Assembly (NCBI GenBank): GCA_051453625.1
Contig: JBOZIK010000001.1
Location: 93,455,639 to 93,519,638, forward strand
Length of the DNA stretch: 64,000 bases
From: Welwitschia mirabilis
Lineage: Eukaryota > Gnetophyta > Gnetopsida > Welwitschiales
Reading direction: 5' to 3'
Part shown: positions 22,045 through 34,307 of the stretch, one piece after another
Layout: every line of letters begins with the position of its first letter
Position numbering within the stretch: the stretch's first letter is position 1
The notes under the pieces: generated by a model
What the model was told of the DNA's origin: nothing
What the model saw: the letters and a program-made list of their open reading frames with translations, nothing else
Databases searched by the model: none
Program-made: the position numbers and the translations under genes

Positions 22045-23214
22045 AGATCTATAATCCTAAAGAGGATTGAATAGGATTTAAAAATAAATTAAAAAAGCTC
22101 CTTCACAAAGTATTGGATACCAAAAATATTTGTGCATATGTAATAACAAAAATGATCTAAAAGAAAAATAATTAAAACTAGAAAATATTGATGATGATTG
22201 TTAGACACATGATTTATAGTGGTTTTCAAATCCCCTATTCTACTCTTGGAAATCCGCTTCTATTCAAGAATGATCTAGATGCTTGTTGCTTACTTTCTAG
22301 ATTTCTCAGGTTCACCTATAATCTTTTATAATTGGAATTCTAGAGGATTCATCTCAACCTTTATATAGAATGATTTTTGATATCAATAATATGTCATAAT
22401 GCATAGAGTTTACCAAATATAAAGTACAGTAAAGATAGTACTACACTATCTAAAAATGATGTCACAAATCCAAGTAAATACAGTGCAAATTAATTAACTA
22501 AAGGATTGATAATTAAAATATGCTTGTTCACTTTTTGATCAGATTCGAGAGCCATGATAATTTGATAGCTAAGGTTTATATAAAAGATAGATTTTAAGAT
22601 TTTATAAGTACATTTAATAGTCTAATGAATGAAAATAAGAAGGCAATGGCTATACAAATCACGTTTTCGTCATGACTAATTGACCCCTTAAAATTGTTTG
22701 TTTGATCTTATTAAGTGTTGTAACTAAAATTGGTTAATCCCATCTTCTTCTAGTTGCTTTTATTTCTTCATTTTTCCAAGTTTGATAAACCCCATTAGGA
22801 ATTTGGTCGAGTGCATATGTCCAAGTTTGTTCAACCACATTTTGGTCTAGTTAACCCCATCTAAGGAATAGTTGCAAACATTTTTTAGCCCAGGTCTGAT
22901 TTATCCTTTAGTAATCTGGTTAACCCCTTGATGGAGTTGCTAAATTACTGTACAGGTCTAGATGGTCCCTTAGGAATTTTATCAACCCCTTATTAATCTA
23001 GTTTTGATACTTTTTGAAACATGTTTAATCAATGCCTTAGGAATCCAGTTGACCCCTTTGAGGATCTGTAACTTATCAGGTTCAGGAATAGCTAGTGAGA
23101 AATGTTTATTACTTTTGACTTATAAAGATTAATATTTTATATAAGAAATACAACATATTATGCTATGCCATAAAATGTTAGTTGTACATCAACTTGGTAA
23201 ATTATAAGTTAACA
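22045..23214 (-). repeat. Cop1 5' LTR
   Basis: Its left part is homologous to the Cop2 LTR ('gatctataatcctaaagagg', 'tttatagtggttt', 'tcaggttcacctataat') and its right part to 1-405. The right end is GTTAACA at 23214. U3 carries about ten TTGACC-like motifs (22670-23060). Confidence 0.82.
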
Positions 23215-25849
23215 CATCTTTCTTTTTAGGTGCTAAAAATCAATTCATCTTATTTAGTTTTTTTTTTTCTTTCTCTCTTTATAATGATATTTACTTATAG
23301 TTCATTTTTACTTTAATCACTTATTGTATTTAGTTAGAAAAAGTGATTAAAATTTTAACAAAACTTTATTTCTAGTTTTTTCCATCTTGATTTCATATGT
23401 GAAATCCTTTAAAAATATGATAATATAGGTTGTAATTATCCTAGATAGTTCTTACTATTATCATTNNNNNNNNNNGGAGGCATTGATGATTTGAGATTTT
23501 AAAATAAGTTGAAGAGTCTTCACATTTTAAATTTCTATTTTTTAAATATATTCATTTTTATTTTATTTATGTGTACTTCCATTTTAAAATTAATTTCTTA
23601 ACCTTTACATTTTGTTGTTTTCTATGTTACATAGATATAATAAAATCTACAACTATTACATTCTATTACAATGAAGTTTTTTTAATGTTATGGTGTAACA
23701 AGGTTTTATCTATCACATGTCTATTATAGAAAGTAGTAATTTATATTGAACTATGATAGGAAGCACTCATTATTTTTATAATACTATTATAGAAAGATGT
23801 TTCTATTAACATGCTATAATAATCTATCATAGTTCTCTTACCTTTTAATAAAAATAGATTTTATTCATACATTTAAAATAAGGTTTTCTTTAAAAAAATT
23901 TATAAATCTTATTATGTTTTTCTACCTTATTTTAATAACTATAATTATTTATGGTGATAATAAAATTAGTTTTTTATAAAATTAAAAATACCTAGTTATT
24001 AGATAAAATTCCTTTGTTTTGATAGGAATTTCATAAGTGAATTTAAAGAGCTTAAAATAATGGACTTGCAAAAATCAAGTATGAAGATCTACATTAAATG
24101 ATATAATCTAGTTAAGTAACATAAAATCTTCTTGAATTTTCTCAAATAAATTAGAATTGAAATCTCAAATAATCCTTTTCATTTTATAGAAAGAATCATT
24201 AGGTTAATACAATTTCATTATCATTTAAAAAATTATACTTCTTTTTAAATATGTATGCATGGAAAGAAGTTATTAATTTAAAATATATATTCATTTAAAG
24301 TTATTCAGAAAAAGAAAAAAGAAAGTTCTTTTAATTCTTAGGATCAAAATATTACATTATCTTTTTTCTTCTTGATTTTGTTGATTAAGATTAATTTCAA
24401 AGTATTCTCTTAAAATTTATTTATTATATGTTCATGAACATAGAAATATGATGTTTAAATTAAATTAATATAATTTGGGACATCACCTAAACCAATCAAA
24501 CAAAATCAACAAAATAATAGTAAATATTCTAAGTGGATTACAAATTCTTTTTGCAAATTCTTATAATATCTAGTATCTAATTTATAACTTTATTAAAAAA
24601 TAAACATCTCTTATATGTAATTTAGAACTTGATCAAAAATCAAAAAATTCTTAATGTTTAGGAAATAAATAAATTATGAGATAACCTAAAAATTTGTGAT
24701 AATAAAGTAAAAATTAAGAAAACCTCAAGAAAACTTCCTTATGACTTAGAAATTAAAATCATAATATCTTTTAAGAAAACTTCCTTAGATTTAACTCAAC
24801 CACAAAATTAGGTAAGATATAAATAAAATATTCAGACATAGGTTCCAACTTCCAAGCCTTTAAAAAATAGTAAGTTCATTACTAAACCTAGAGGAAAACA
24901 TTTTTAACATGTTGATTATTTTGTGACCTTTATAATTTACTTAAAAAATTCAATAGAAGTAAAATTCAAACTAGTTAAGGATTAGATAGAAGTTACCTCT
25001 ATCTAATCTTAATATTTATCTAAGTTATAGAATTTTCTAAACAATATGAGAAAAGAATGATTAATTAGTTTCACTACTTTAGAAGAAATAGTTAAAGATA
25101 TCAATCTTATGAAAAATCCCTATATACAGCCAATAAAGAAACAACCCTATCTTAACCTCAAATAGGAACCGGTCATGTGCTAGAATAGATAGAATAAGAA
25201 TTAGAGATAACATAAGAGGAAAAAAGGTACATGATCTAGTATCATCCCAATAACAACAACTACAAATATCTTTAACTTCATGATAAACTCTTGACTAACA
25301 AGAATAATTTAATGCATGTTTAATAAGATTGAGTAGTGAAATGTAAAAAATTTACTTAAATTGATAATAAAATATGAAAAATACCAAAATAAAACTTGGA
25401 TATATGCTATATAATGCTTTAGATTATCTAGAAAACATTTCAACATTTCATTTAGAGATTACCATGATTTCTATGACATGATTCCTATAATTTCGATAAA
25501 ATGAAGTCAATCCACAACATAATTTTATTAGAACATGATAGGTGCACCCTTAAGGTAGATGATATGACCATCTAATAGGATTACTTAAAATCCTACTATT
25601 ATGTTCTATTAAACATTTCTTAATCCACTCTCTAAAGAATACTAAGGATCACAACTAAGACAAGTAATGAATTCTTTAAATATAATAACTACTTCAAAAA
25701 TAATAGAATGTTATTTAAGAAACTTAGAAGTACTAAATGTAAATAATCTATCTTGATGTGTAAACATTAAAGGATCTTAACTTTCAACAAAAAAAAAAAA
25801 ATCTATAATGTATCTTTAGTGTTTCAATCAGGGCCTAATGTTAAAGTTT
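23215..25849. other. AT-rich stretch with nothing recognised
   Basis: About 2.6 kb with a 10-N gap (23466-23475). I find no coding frame, LTR pair or primer site. It precedes the Gyp2 gag and may contain that element's 5' LTR and leader, but no LTR partner is visible in the window. Confidence 0.4.
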
Positions 25850-26760
25850 AAAACATGTAACTTTGACCATCATTTCATGGAATATATGGATAAGATCCAA
25901 TAATACATCCAGTTAAATTTGAAAACATGTTAGGCCTACTTGTACTTATAACTACTAACAAAACTAATATGATGAAATAATTTTAAGGATAAGGCTAATT
26001 ATTGATTAAAAACTGTATAGAACCACTGGATCTTGAAAGAAATTAAAGGATGCCTTTATGAGAAAATTCCTTTCTAATGATAGATTTTACAATCTAAGAA
26101 AACAAATGAAGAATTTCCAATAAATAGAAGAAGAACAATACAAAGAAGATTATAATATCTTCTATAGATTATGATAAAGAAACCTTCATCATGGATTTTC
26201 ACTATATTAACTTCCTTAAACCTTCATTAAAGGCTTGCATAACTATGTATGGCAATACATTAATTTGTAGTAGGAGGCAACATACTCAATGAAAAACCTA
26301 AAGAGGATTTCAATATTTTAGAAAAACTAGCTAATTAGAGAAAAATATGGTAATGCAAACTAAAAAAACAAGTTATTCGTATTCAAGAGTAAGTGAAAAT
26401 GGTGAAAAATGTGGAAGAAATGATGCACAATTTGATCAATATCATAATAATGCAATTATTTTTCCAACCATCTCCTTCACTTTAAACATTAATTGTAGAA
26501 ATACAATCTATAGTATTCTAACTTACTTAAAGTAGTGCATCATAATTTTAACTTAAAACAAGCATAATGATGAAGGAGAATTTGGTGAATTATCTTCTAA
26601 GTGAATAAATAAGACATTGAGCTTAAGCTATGATTCTTGGAAATATATACTAGATATAATAGAGGAAATGATAACAATGTTCTAAGTAGCACTCCATCCA
26701 CTTCTTCAGCTACTATATCACCTCCATAAGCCAAACCTTTCAATTACTAAATAATCCAAT
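25850..26760 (+). pseudogene. Gyp2 gag remnant
   Basis: Near 25985 a frame reads 'KDKANYWLKTV', matching the LKDKAK-WL motif of Athila/Tat capsids. Around 26160-26300 follow segments that align with 'DLL..CPHHG' to 'LKPSLKACI' and then GGNILNEKPKEDFNILEKLAN, the counterpart of the usual GG-xL-xKTPEEA-xL-xxLA motif. Stops and frameshifts are frequent. Gyp3 begins shortly downstream, before the protease. Confidence 0.65.
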
Positions 26761-26811
26761 GGAAATGATATTTAAAGTACTAAATAATATTATCATTTGT
26801 ATTAATTAAAT

Positions 26812-27758
26812 TAATAAAAGATTATGTAGTGAAATAATTGAAAAAAATTAGGAAACTATGTTGAAAATGCCCAAAAAAAAATTATATTGTTAGCCTAAAA
26901 TAAGGTTAAACCATTAAATAAAAATCAAGGGTTAACTAAATAACTAGTTAAATTTTTTTAATACTTTAACCATTTAATTCAAAATGCATCATCACAATAA
27001 TATCATGATGAAGTTACTTGAAGTAGTTGGATTGATTTATTTATTAATAAATTTTACTATTTAGATATATTACATTATGGGGAATAAAGAGAGTAGAAAA
27101 AGATGATATAAATTAGATGAAACACTAAATAATCCTAATTTCTAAAAACTATTAATTATCATTTTTATGTTCAGCTACATAAACAAGAGTAAGTAGAAGA
27201 TAATATTACATTTTCAAGTAATGAAACATGCACACAATGATACTAAAAATGTTAGCATTCTAGATTTATATTGGAATACCAAAATTCTACATAGAGACAT
27301 ACTAGTTAGTTTGTATTTTCCTTTACGGGTAACACTATAAGGTGAGAGATAATACTACATCCTTTGTAGGATGTTTGAAGATTTTTTTTTACCTTATTAT
27401 TGAGTTATATTGCTAGATCCTTTTTCCAAAAAGATTTCCACTTTTTATAGTGATCTCCTCCTTATATCCCTTTCTATTTTCCTATTTCCTTTCTTTGCTC
27501 CTTAGGTATAGGTTTATGGTTGAGGTTGTTACTACACTAATGCCACCTTTTTATCCTCATGTAAAATGGTATTTTGTACCTACAACATAATGATAATATG
27601 TATATATAACCTACTAATATAATAATTAACTCATCTATTAGTTAGCTATTATGTTAAATTAATTAATAAAAAAAATTTCTAATACCATCTAAAATGTATG
27701 CCTTTAAAAACAAGAACATTTCATTAATGAGTAAAATTTACACTGAAATTAGTTCTCA
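26812..27758 (-). repeat. Gyp3 3' LTR
   Basis: It pairs with 46239-47287 from 'taataaaagattatgt' to 'ttagttctca'. Shared landmarks include 'atatcatgatgaagttactt' and 'agtaatgaaacatgca'. It lacks the CA repeat of its partner. Confidence 0.85.
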
Positions 27759-28789
27759 TTTGTTTCTTCAAGCTTAAGTTTTGTTAGTTTCTTAACAAAC
27801 ATATAAAAGAAAGAGAAAGAGAGGGTCATCGTTTTTCCTTCATCCTTTTGAAAATAAAATGGTTCTCTTTACTAGACTTTACTTCTATCAATTTATTAGC
27901 TAACTAGACCAATTATTTTTCCTTTTCTAAGGCAACAAAAATTTTCCTCTATTCCTCCTATAAAGTAGAATCACTTGAGTCTATAGTTTATAAGTCTATT
28001 GATTTCAAAGTGGTTTTCTTTTATGCCTCTACCTCTTCCTCTTGAAAAAGCCCTTAATTGCTTTGGCTCTCCTCTCTCCTTTTTTTTTTTTTTAAGAGAT
28101 GAAGGAATTTTTGATTTGGGACATTAATCACATGTTCTGGCTCTAAAAATATCTTAATTTGTAATTCCCTTTTTGAAGTTTGCATTATTAGAATTATGCA
28201 CATCTCTTATGAATCCTTATTTTCTAATTTTGAAAATATCTCTAGAAAAGTGCCTTTCAACATAGTTATATTTTTTACAATTCTATCTCTAGAAGAACAT
28301 AACTGCTAAAAATCCTAAGAGGACATTGTAAAAACTTTTATATCTAATTTGTGTTCTTTTAATATTTAATAAAAATTTTTAGTCATATTATTTAAAAAAA
28401 TTTCAATTCTTGGGTAAAGACTTTTGCATCTTTTGTACGATTTTGATTCTTAAATATCTAATTTCTCTTTTACAATTATTAGTAATCCTGCTAAGATTGA
28501 TCATCTTTTAGAAATATTTTCTAAATGTTCTTTAAATGTATCAATAAAATCATATAGTTTCTATGGATATTAGTTAAGTATTTATGGAACTATCAATTCT
28601 CTATGCCTAGATCCAATAATCTTACCCACCTTTACCTCCATTAGGTGGAGCTTATGTAGTAATCTCATATTTTTTGCTAAATTTTAAATAATAAGTTGTA
28701 TTAATTCTAGGTATATTATTTTAATATTCTTATTCAACTCTACATGAGAGTTCTTTAAAGAATATATAATATTTAGCATTATGTTGTTT
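27759..28789. other. Gyp3 3' untranslated region
   Basis: No coding frame recognised. A purine-rich run on the plus strand (27805-27826) and a T11 tract near 28080 are the only notable features; I did not find a convincing minus-strand polypurine tract. Confidence 0.4.
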
Positions 28790-30370
28790 TCAATCTCATC
28801 ATCTAGCATTAAAAAAGTTGAAGGAATGATTTGAATTGAACTCACTACTCTTCTGATCTTCTTCTTTATTTTTGAAGATATATGTTTAATTGTTGGATCT
28901 TGAAGAGATTAACTAGAAGAGCTTGTTTCTTTCATTTGATTCTTGAGTGCCTTATTTTCTTCCATCATTTGATTCATGGTTCTTGTATTTACTCCCAAAA
29001 TGAAGTAATAGTATTCAAGTGAATTCTGGACTTCAATCCATTTGCATTTACATTCTTGAACCTCTACATGAATATTCATAAATTTTTCATTCATACCCTA
29101 TATCTTTGAATAGATTTTATTTGAATGTTCCTTACTCAAAAGTAGATGCCCATCATCATGCATAAATGTAATAAAATTCTATTAATGCTTTATGTATTCA
29201 GCATTATATTTCTTATTTGAAGTCAAATTCTATAAAAGGATATTAATATCTCTAGTCTTTCTCTTGAAAAATTTTCTAATTCATACCTATCTTTCATAAT
29301 GGTCTTTAATTTAGCAATGTTATAAGATCTCTATAATTTGTCACTCATGTTCTTAAAAGCTTTATTAAACTAAATATTTTTCCTCTTTTTAGTGATGTTT
29401 ATCATATTATTTTAGTATTCTCTTTTTCTTAACCTAATTTTTACTTCAAAAATTGATTTTCAAATTTTAAATCACTAACTTATTATTGTAATGCTAAAAC
29501 TTCTTTTTTCCTACTAAGACAGGTTTTAATTTCATCTTTAACCAAATTCAAAGTACTACAAAGATTATAGATCTTGTCTTCTTTTAATGCTTTGGATAAT
29601 TAACAATATTATAGTGTATGAGAGGATAGGAGTTCTTTAATAAATAATTAAGTTAGGTCTTAAACCATGCTTAAGAAAGGCAATAGTGAAGTTAGACTCT
29701 TAGGAGAATAAGAGGATTCTCCCAGGTCTAGTTGAGTAGTTTGTGTTCTATGGTTCTTAGAAGACTTAACTCGTTGATTCTAAATAAACTCTAAATTGTT
29801 AAATCTTTATAGGACTTATTTAATTAAAATAGAACTTTGTTTTTACTTAATATGTAGGCTATCAAAGAGGGAAATACTAGCCTTCTAATGTTAAAAGCAT
29901 CTATTATGACTTTATTCAACTTTTAAATATGTTTCATCTAACCCAAAATAATTCCTTTTATAATATTTACATTTGTCTAATTTTTCTTATTCTTCATATC
30001 TGCTAACATATATAGGCTAGGTAATGGATATCTTTCTAGTTATAAATCATTGATATAAAATTATTGGCCATAATTCTAGAAAGAATAAAAAATTTAGGCT
30101 CTGAATCTTTGTCCACTAGAATTCTTTCTTGCGTCATTACCCTTCCTAGAAGACTCATACTAAAATTTAGATCTTTTTTTTTTCCTTGTGTCCTTAATAT
30201 ATTTTTCTTTGAGTGGCAAGTTCAACATTTTCCTGATATTTTCTCTAGTAATTGATATTCTTTTATTTTCAATTATTGCTTCTAGCACATCTTTCATGTC
30301 ATTAATTCTCAAAGTCTTATAAAATTCATAAATAGATTTAATGGTAAATCTGTCATTCATAGTTAGTTAT
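28790..30370 (-). pseudogene. Extra ORF of Gyp3, plant-transposon-protein-like
   Basis: The frame starts at ATG 30360: 'MNDRFTIKSIYEFYKTLRIN' followed by an 'ITRENIRKMLNLP' segment. These match the V-EFY-N and I--LLGLP motifs of the 'putative plant transposon protein' domain. About 100 codons on (30010-29850) come 'RYPLPSLYMLADMKN', 'NVNIIKGIILG' and 'RRLVFPSLIAYIL', which match the family's LP-SH, IN-G--I and L-FPSLI motifs. The C-terminal part (29094-28909) is coiled-coil-like ('MNQMMEENKALKNQMKE'). Stops interrupt it. It lies on the element strand between integrase and 3' LTR. Function unknown. Confidence 0.62.
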
Positions 30371-31469
30371 TCATACAACCCTAATTCAATGATTACTTAT
30401 TTAAACTCGACTAAGAAGGGGTTAGAAAGCATATTTGTAAAATTCAATGAAGAAATAATTTTGCATTATGTTAAATTTCTCATAATTGTTGGAGTTAGAT
30501 AAGGTCATTTATTAAAAACATCTTAACTAATAATATTTGGGAAATAATTCACTAAGAAATTATTTTCTAAAAAGAATATAAACATATTTTCACAAAGTTT
30601 TTTTCAAAAAATTTGAAACATGCTTTTACTAAATTTGCAAAAATTGTGGTAAAACTATGTCATTTTTTATTCTATCCTCGATGTTAAATTTGGCATGCTC
30701 CTGAATGATAAAAATAAGAACATTAGACGTACCTAAGATTTTTGCATGAAGATGTTTTACCATAATTCAAGAGACTTAAAACATAAGAAATCATAAGAAA
30801 ATATAAAAGCATTATAAAGTAAAAATTCAAAAGTAAAAGTAGAATCACTGACATATTTCTCACTTAAAATAGAAAAAAATTATACTTATTATTGCATTAC
30901 ATTTGCATGTTCAAGGAGTAAGTGAAAAAACCTTTTACTTGGAAAATAGTTAGAAATAGAATTATTTCATGTGATGCTAATGCTAAAAATGAAATGACAC
31001 AATGGTTAGAAGAAGGACCAGAAAATTGGCTAATGTGAAATAAACATTAGAAAGGCTAACATGGGTTAGATAACATGGAAGAAAGGTATATGTTGAATTA
31101 TGATGGGGGTCTTCACGAATGAGGATGGAATCATTAAGAATGTATTTAAGTAAAAGTCTTGAGAAAGAGATCATCATATTTAAGTGGTTATCGCTCTCTA
31201 CAATAGGAGTGTTCATTGAAAATCATCAAGAACTCTTGAGTTCTAAATAAGGATCATCAAATTTGTTATAAAAACAGCAAAGAATTTAATGGAGGTCAAT
31301 AAGAACTCAAGAGTTCTCAATGGGGTCCTTTAAACATTAGCCATTTGAATGTAATTAAATGAGTGAAAATATAGAACTAAGGTTATGTGATGGACTTATA
31401 GTGAAAAATGGATAGAAATTGTCAAGAAAAAGACCCCATCCTTCAAATTTCAGATTGAAGAAAAATAAA
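30371..31469. other. Gyp3 non-coding segment with inverted repeat
   Basis: No gene recognised. AGAACTCTTGAGTTCT (31229-31244) and AGAACTCAAGAGTTCT (31302-31317) are exact reverse complements, and each is nearly palindromic by itself. Confidence 0.5.
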
Positions 31470-32000
31470 TTGACTTGAATTTTAACTCAAATACTTAACT
31501 TTGAGTTGGTATCAGTTAACTCCTTAAACTTGCATCACGATGGCTTGGCTTGAGATATGACTCAAAGTTTCAACTTTGAATTAGTATTAGTTAACCAAAT
31601 TATCTTGTTTTATTTTAGGTTTAAATGAAATACAAGATAAAAGAAGATAATCAAGTTGTCTTGAAATCTATCTCAAAGTTTCAACTTTGATATTGTATCA
31701 ATCAATCTTTTAGATTTACATCATAGTAGTTTAGTCTCAAATCCGATTTAAATTTTTGACTTTGAGTTAGTATTAATTAACTAAGTGATGTTATTTTATG
31801 TAGGTTTTAAACAACTAGAATTTTAAAAGATAATCACCATATGCAAAAACATTATTGTCACATATGTGACTTAGGGTATAGCATACCAAACACCACCACT
31901 CAACATTTACTAGGTTGAAATATTTTCATTTATCAAGTTGGCTTGAAATCTAACTAAAAATTTCAACTTTGAGGTAGTGTCAGTCAACTAGAAAAACTTA
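31470..32000. repeat. Diverged tandem repeats in the Gyp3 3' region
   Basis: A motif around 'tcaaagtttcaactttga' recurs at about 31485, 31560, 31670, 31745 and 31955, each followed by a 'gtatcagttaact'-like segment. Spacing alternates near 76 and 106 bases, giving a higher-order unit of about 182 bases, present nearly twice plus a partial copy. Tandem subrepeats between pol and 3' LTR are usual for Tat-type Gypsy elements. Confidence 0.7.
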
Positions 32001-32500
32001 TTCTAGAGTTTTAACTCATGATAATGTTCTATTATAAGACTGGCATAAAATTATAGACTTTCTCTATATTACTAATTATTATTTTTATAATATTATCTAA
32101 AGGTATTTCTTCATTTAAAAATAAATTACATGATTTCACTAACCACTTGACAGTTAATGATGATGACAAAATCTAATGGATTTCTATAAAGGCTTATAGC
32201 TTAAAGAAAAACTAAATTGATCATAAATTGGTCTAAAGTTCTGAATTTAGATTGAACCTTGATTAGCTTGAAATTCCCTAATTTTTGTCTTACATAAAGA
32301 TCATTATTGATACTTGCTATACCTTGGATGTCAGATAGAATGGGTATTTAGTTTCTTCTAAATCCTTTACTTCATTACTAAACATGTGTGCTAGTACTAA
32401 ATAAATTAAAATAAATTACATTTGTTAATCATACTATTTATAATATAAATATCCATTTAATTTCTTTTCAATCCTTACCATTTCCTCTAAGTTAATCCAT

Positions 32501-32636
32501 ATGGCATTCACTCCCTCTCACTCTCCCATTGCTACTTTAGGAGTTAAAAATGTAAAGCATTATCTTTTTAACTTATGTTCTATGCAAATTGATATGTGTA
32601 TTAGATGTGTAAATCTCCAATTTCCTTATATTTCTA
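32501..32636 (+). pseudogene. Candidate antisense ORF start in Gyp3, cut by Cop3
   Basis: A plus-strand frame starts at ATG 32501 in the context ATGGC and reads 'MAFTPSHSPIATLG' for about 45 codons. A TATA-like 'ataatataaat' lies about 55 bases upstream with a pyrimidine-rich leader between. It opposes the direction of Gyp3 and may continue after Cop3 at 39452. Some Tat elements carry an antisense ORF in this position (known of the group); assignment here is inference. No homologue recognised. Confidence 0.35.
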
Positions 32637-34242
32637 TGTCAAAGAACAAGATGCAATAGATGTAAAACTAATGTTCTCTATATAGAAAATTTTGTATACC
32701 TTATGTAAAAGATGTTAAATTAATCGTAGGTTAAAAGATGGAACTAAAATCATCAACTTCTGAGCACTAGAAACCTATTAGTTCATTTACCCTCAAGATG
32801 GAGTAGACCTAATTTTCAAGGGATTGACCACACCTGAAGCAGACAAAAAATGAACTACATTTAAAGGGGTCGACTGAATTTTGATGAGGCCAACTAAACA
32901 TATAACCTCGAGAACTAATGTCCCTAAACCGAATGGTAAGGGATTAACTAGATCTTTATGGTGTCGACCAAACTTAAGGACCTAATAAATAATATCCCTA
33001 GACTGAATGACAAGGGTTCAACTAAACCTATGATGGGGTCGACCGAACCTAAGCACTGTGTAACTGATATGCCTGAATCGATCGTAATGGGGTTGACCAG
33101 ATACCTAAAGGGTTAACTAGACTTAATGTAGGAAACTAAAAAGAAATTTTATCAGAGAATTAGGTGACTAGATGAATAGCGAGCAACTAGACTGGGGTCA
33201 ACCCGATCTATATGGGGTTGATTAGATAAGGAGCCATGAGAAAATAGGGTGACCGAATTTTTCATTTAGGTGACTTATATAACTTATGTTACCACATGGG
33301 ATCGGCTGAATTTTTATGAGTTCAATCGGACAGAGTGGAAATGAAATTTTTATAAACATTATGTATCTATTATGTAGCAGTTAGATAGCTATTTTCTAGC
33401 CATTTATAGCCATTGGAAGTGCATTTCAAATGTAATAAATCCTAAAAGCCTTCCATTATAAATAGATAAGACATAGATGAGTAAAGAATCTTTTGAAATT
33501 ATTTTCATTTGGAAAATCTATTAGATCTAAAGGATCAAGCATTGTATTTGAGTGATTTTCACTTTTGTATCTTGGCATCCATATTTCTGATAGAAGGAAA
33601 TCTACCATTTGCATCATCTCTACATTCAATATTAGATCAAGGGCTTCAAATTGTTTACTTATATAAGCGAAGACCTTCATCAAATTTACTATTTCAAGAA
33701 TGAGTGATATCCCTGCTCTAAAGGCATTATTACATTACTACCTTGATTTGTGAAAGGTTGAGACTAAGCCTTGAAAAGTCCATTGTAAAGGTTGAGACTA
33801 AGCTTTGAAAACTTCATTCTAAATGTTGAAACTAACCCTTAAAAAGTTCATTCTAAAGGTTGAGACTAAGCCTTGAAAAGTTCATTCTAAAGGTTGAGAC
33901 TAAGCCTAGAAAATTCTGTTTATAAAGGTTACAGGTGAACCTGAAATATGTGGTAGAGTAACAGAGATCTAAGATCTAACTTGGAGATAATCTAATCATC
34001 AAGAGTGAAGTAGGGGGTTTTCCAAACTACTATAAATTTGGCTTACATTAAATTGGTATTTTGATGCTTTTAGTTTTTCTTTTTTACTTTCATTATTTTC
34101 TCTTACTGTGCACATTCTAGATTAGTTCATTTTTGTATGCAATTTTTTTTTTGTTTCAGTTTAAAGTTGTTTATAATATTGTATTGGAATTTTTAAAGAA
34201 CATATTCATCCCCTCTCCCCTTTAGAGTTCTTGATCCTATCA
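32637..34242 (+). repeat. Cop3 5' LTR
   Basis: Homologous to 37938-39451 throughout, ending CTTGATCCTATCA. U3 (32820-33340) carries about fifteen copies of a GGGTYRACYRRA-like motif. The first 15 bases match the partner poorly. Confidence 0.85.
33751..33930 (+). repeat. 35-base minisatellite in Cop3 LTR
   Basis: Five copies of 'aaaggttgagactaagcctt' plus about 15 bases, with a partial sixth. The 3' LTR has the same five (38963-39140). The reverse complement occurs three times, more diverged, in the Cop2 LTR. Confidence 0.85.
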
Positions 34243-34244
34243 TT

Positions 34245-34256
34245 TGGTATCAGAGC
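34245..34256 (+). other. Cop3 primer binding site
   Basis: TGGTATCAGAGC, the perfect complement of the initiator tRNA-Met 3' end, two bases after the LTR. Confidence 0.9.
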
Positions 34257-34307
34257 TAAGTTAAGTCTTCTTTAGATTTTAACCAATCTTGACCTTAGAA
34301 CCCTAAA

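Larger units (their letters stand above)
1..23214 (-). mobile_element. Cop1: Sirevirus-like Copia LTR retrotransposon, split by Gyp1
   Basis: Read on the minus strand, the parts lie in Copia order: 5' LTR (22045-23214), gag (20040-21425), protease to RNase H (5170 down to 2275), an extra ORF (1870 to 834), polypurine tract (406-421) and 3' LTR (405 to 1). The two LTR ends are clearly homologous over about 400 bases. Integrase precedes RT, which is the Copia order. The two-knuckle gag and the extra ORF after RNase H suggest the Sirevirus lineage (inference). Gyp1 interrupts it at 5303. All coding parts have in-frame stops, so this copy is dead. The outer target duplication cannot be tested because the 3' LTR runs off the window. 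Confidence 0.85.
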
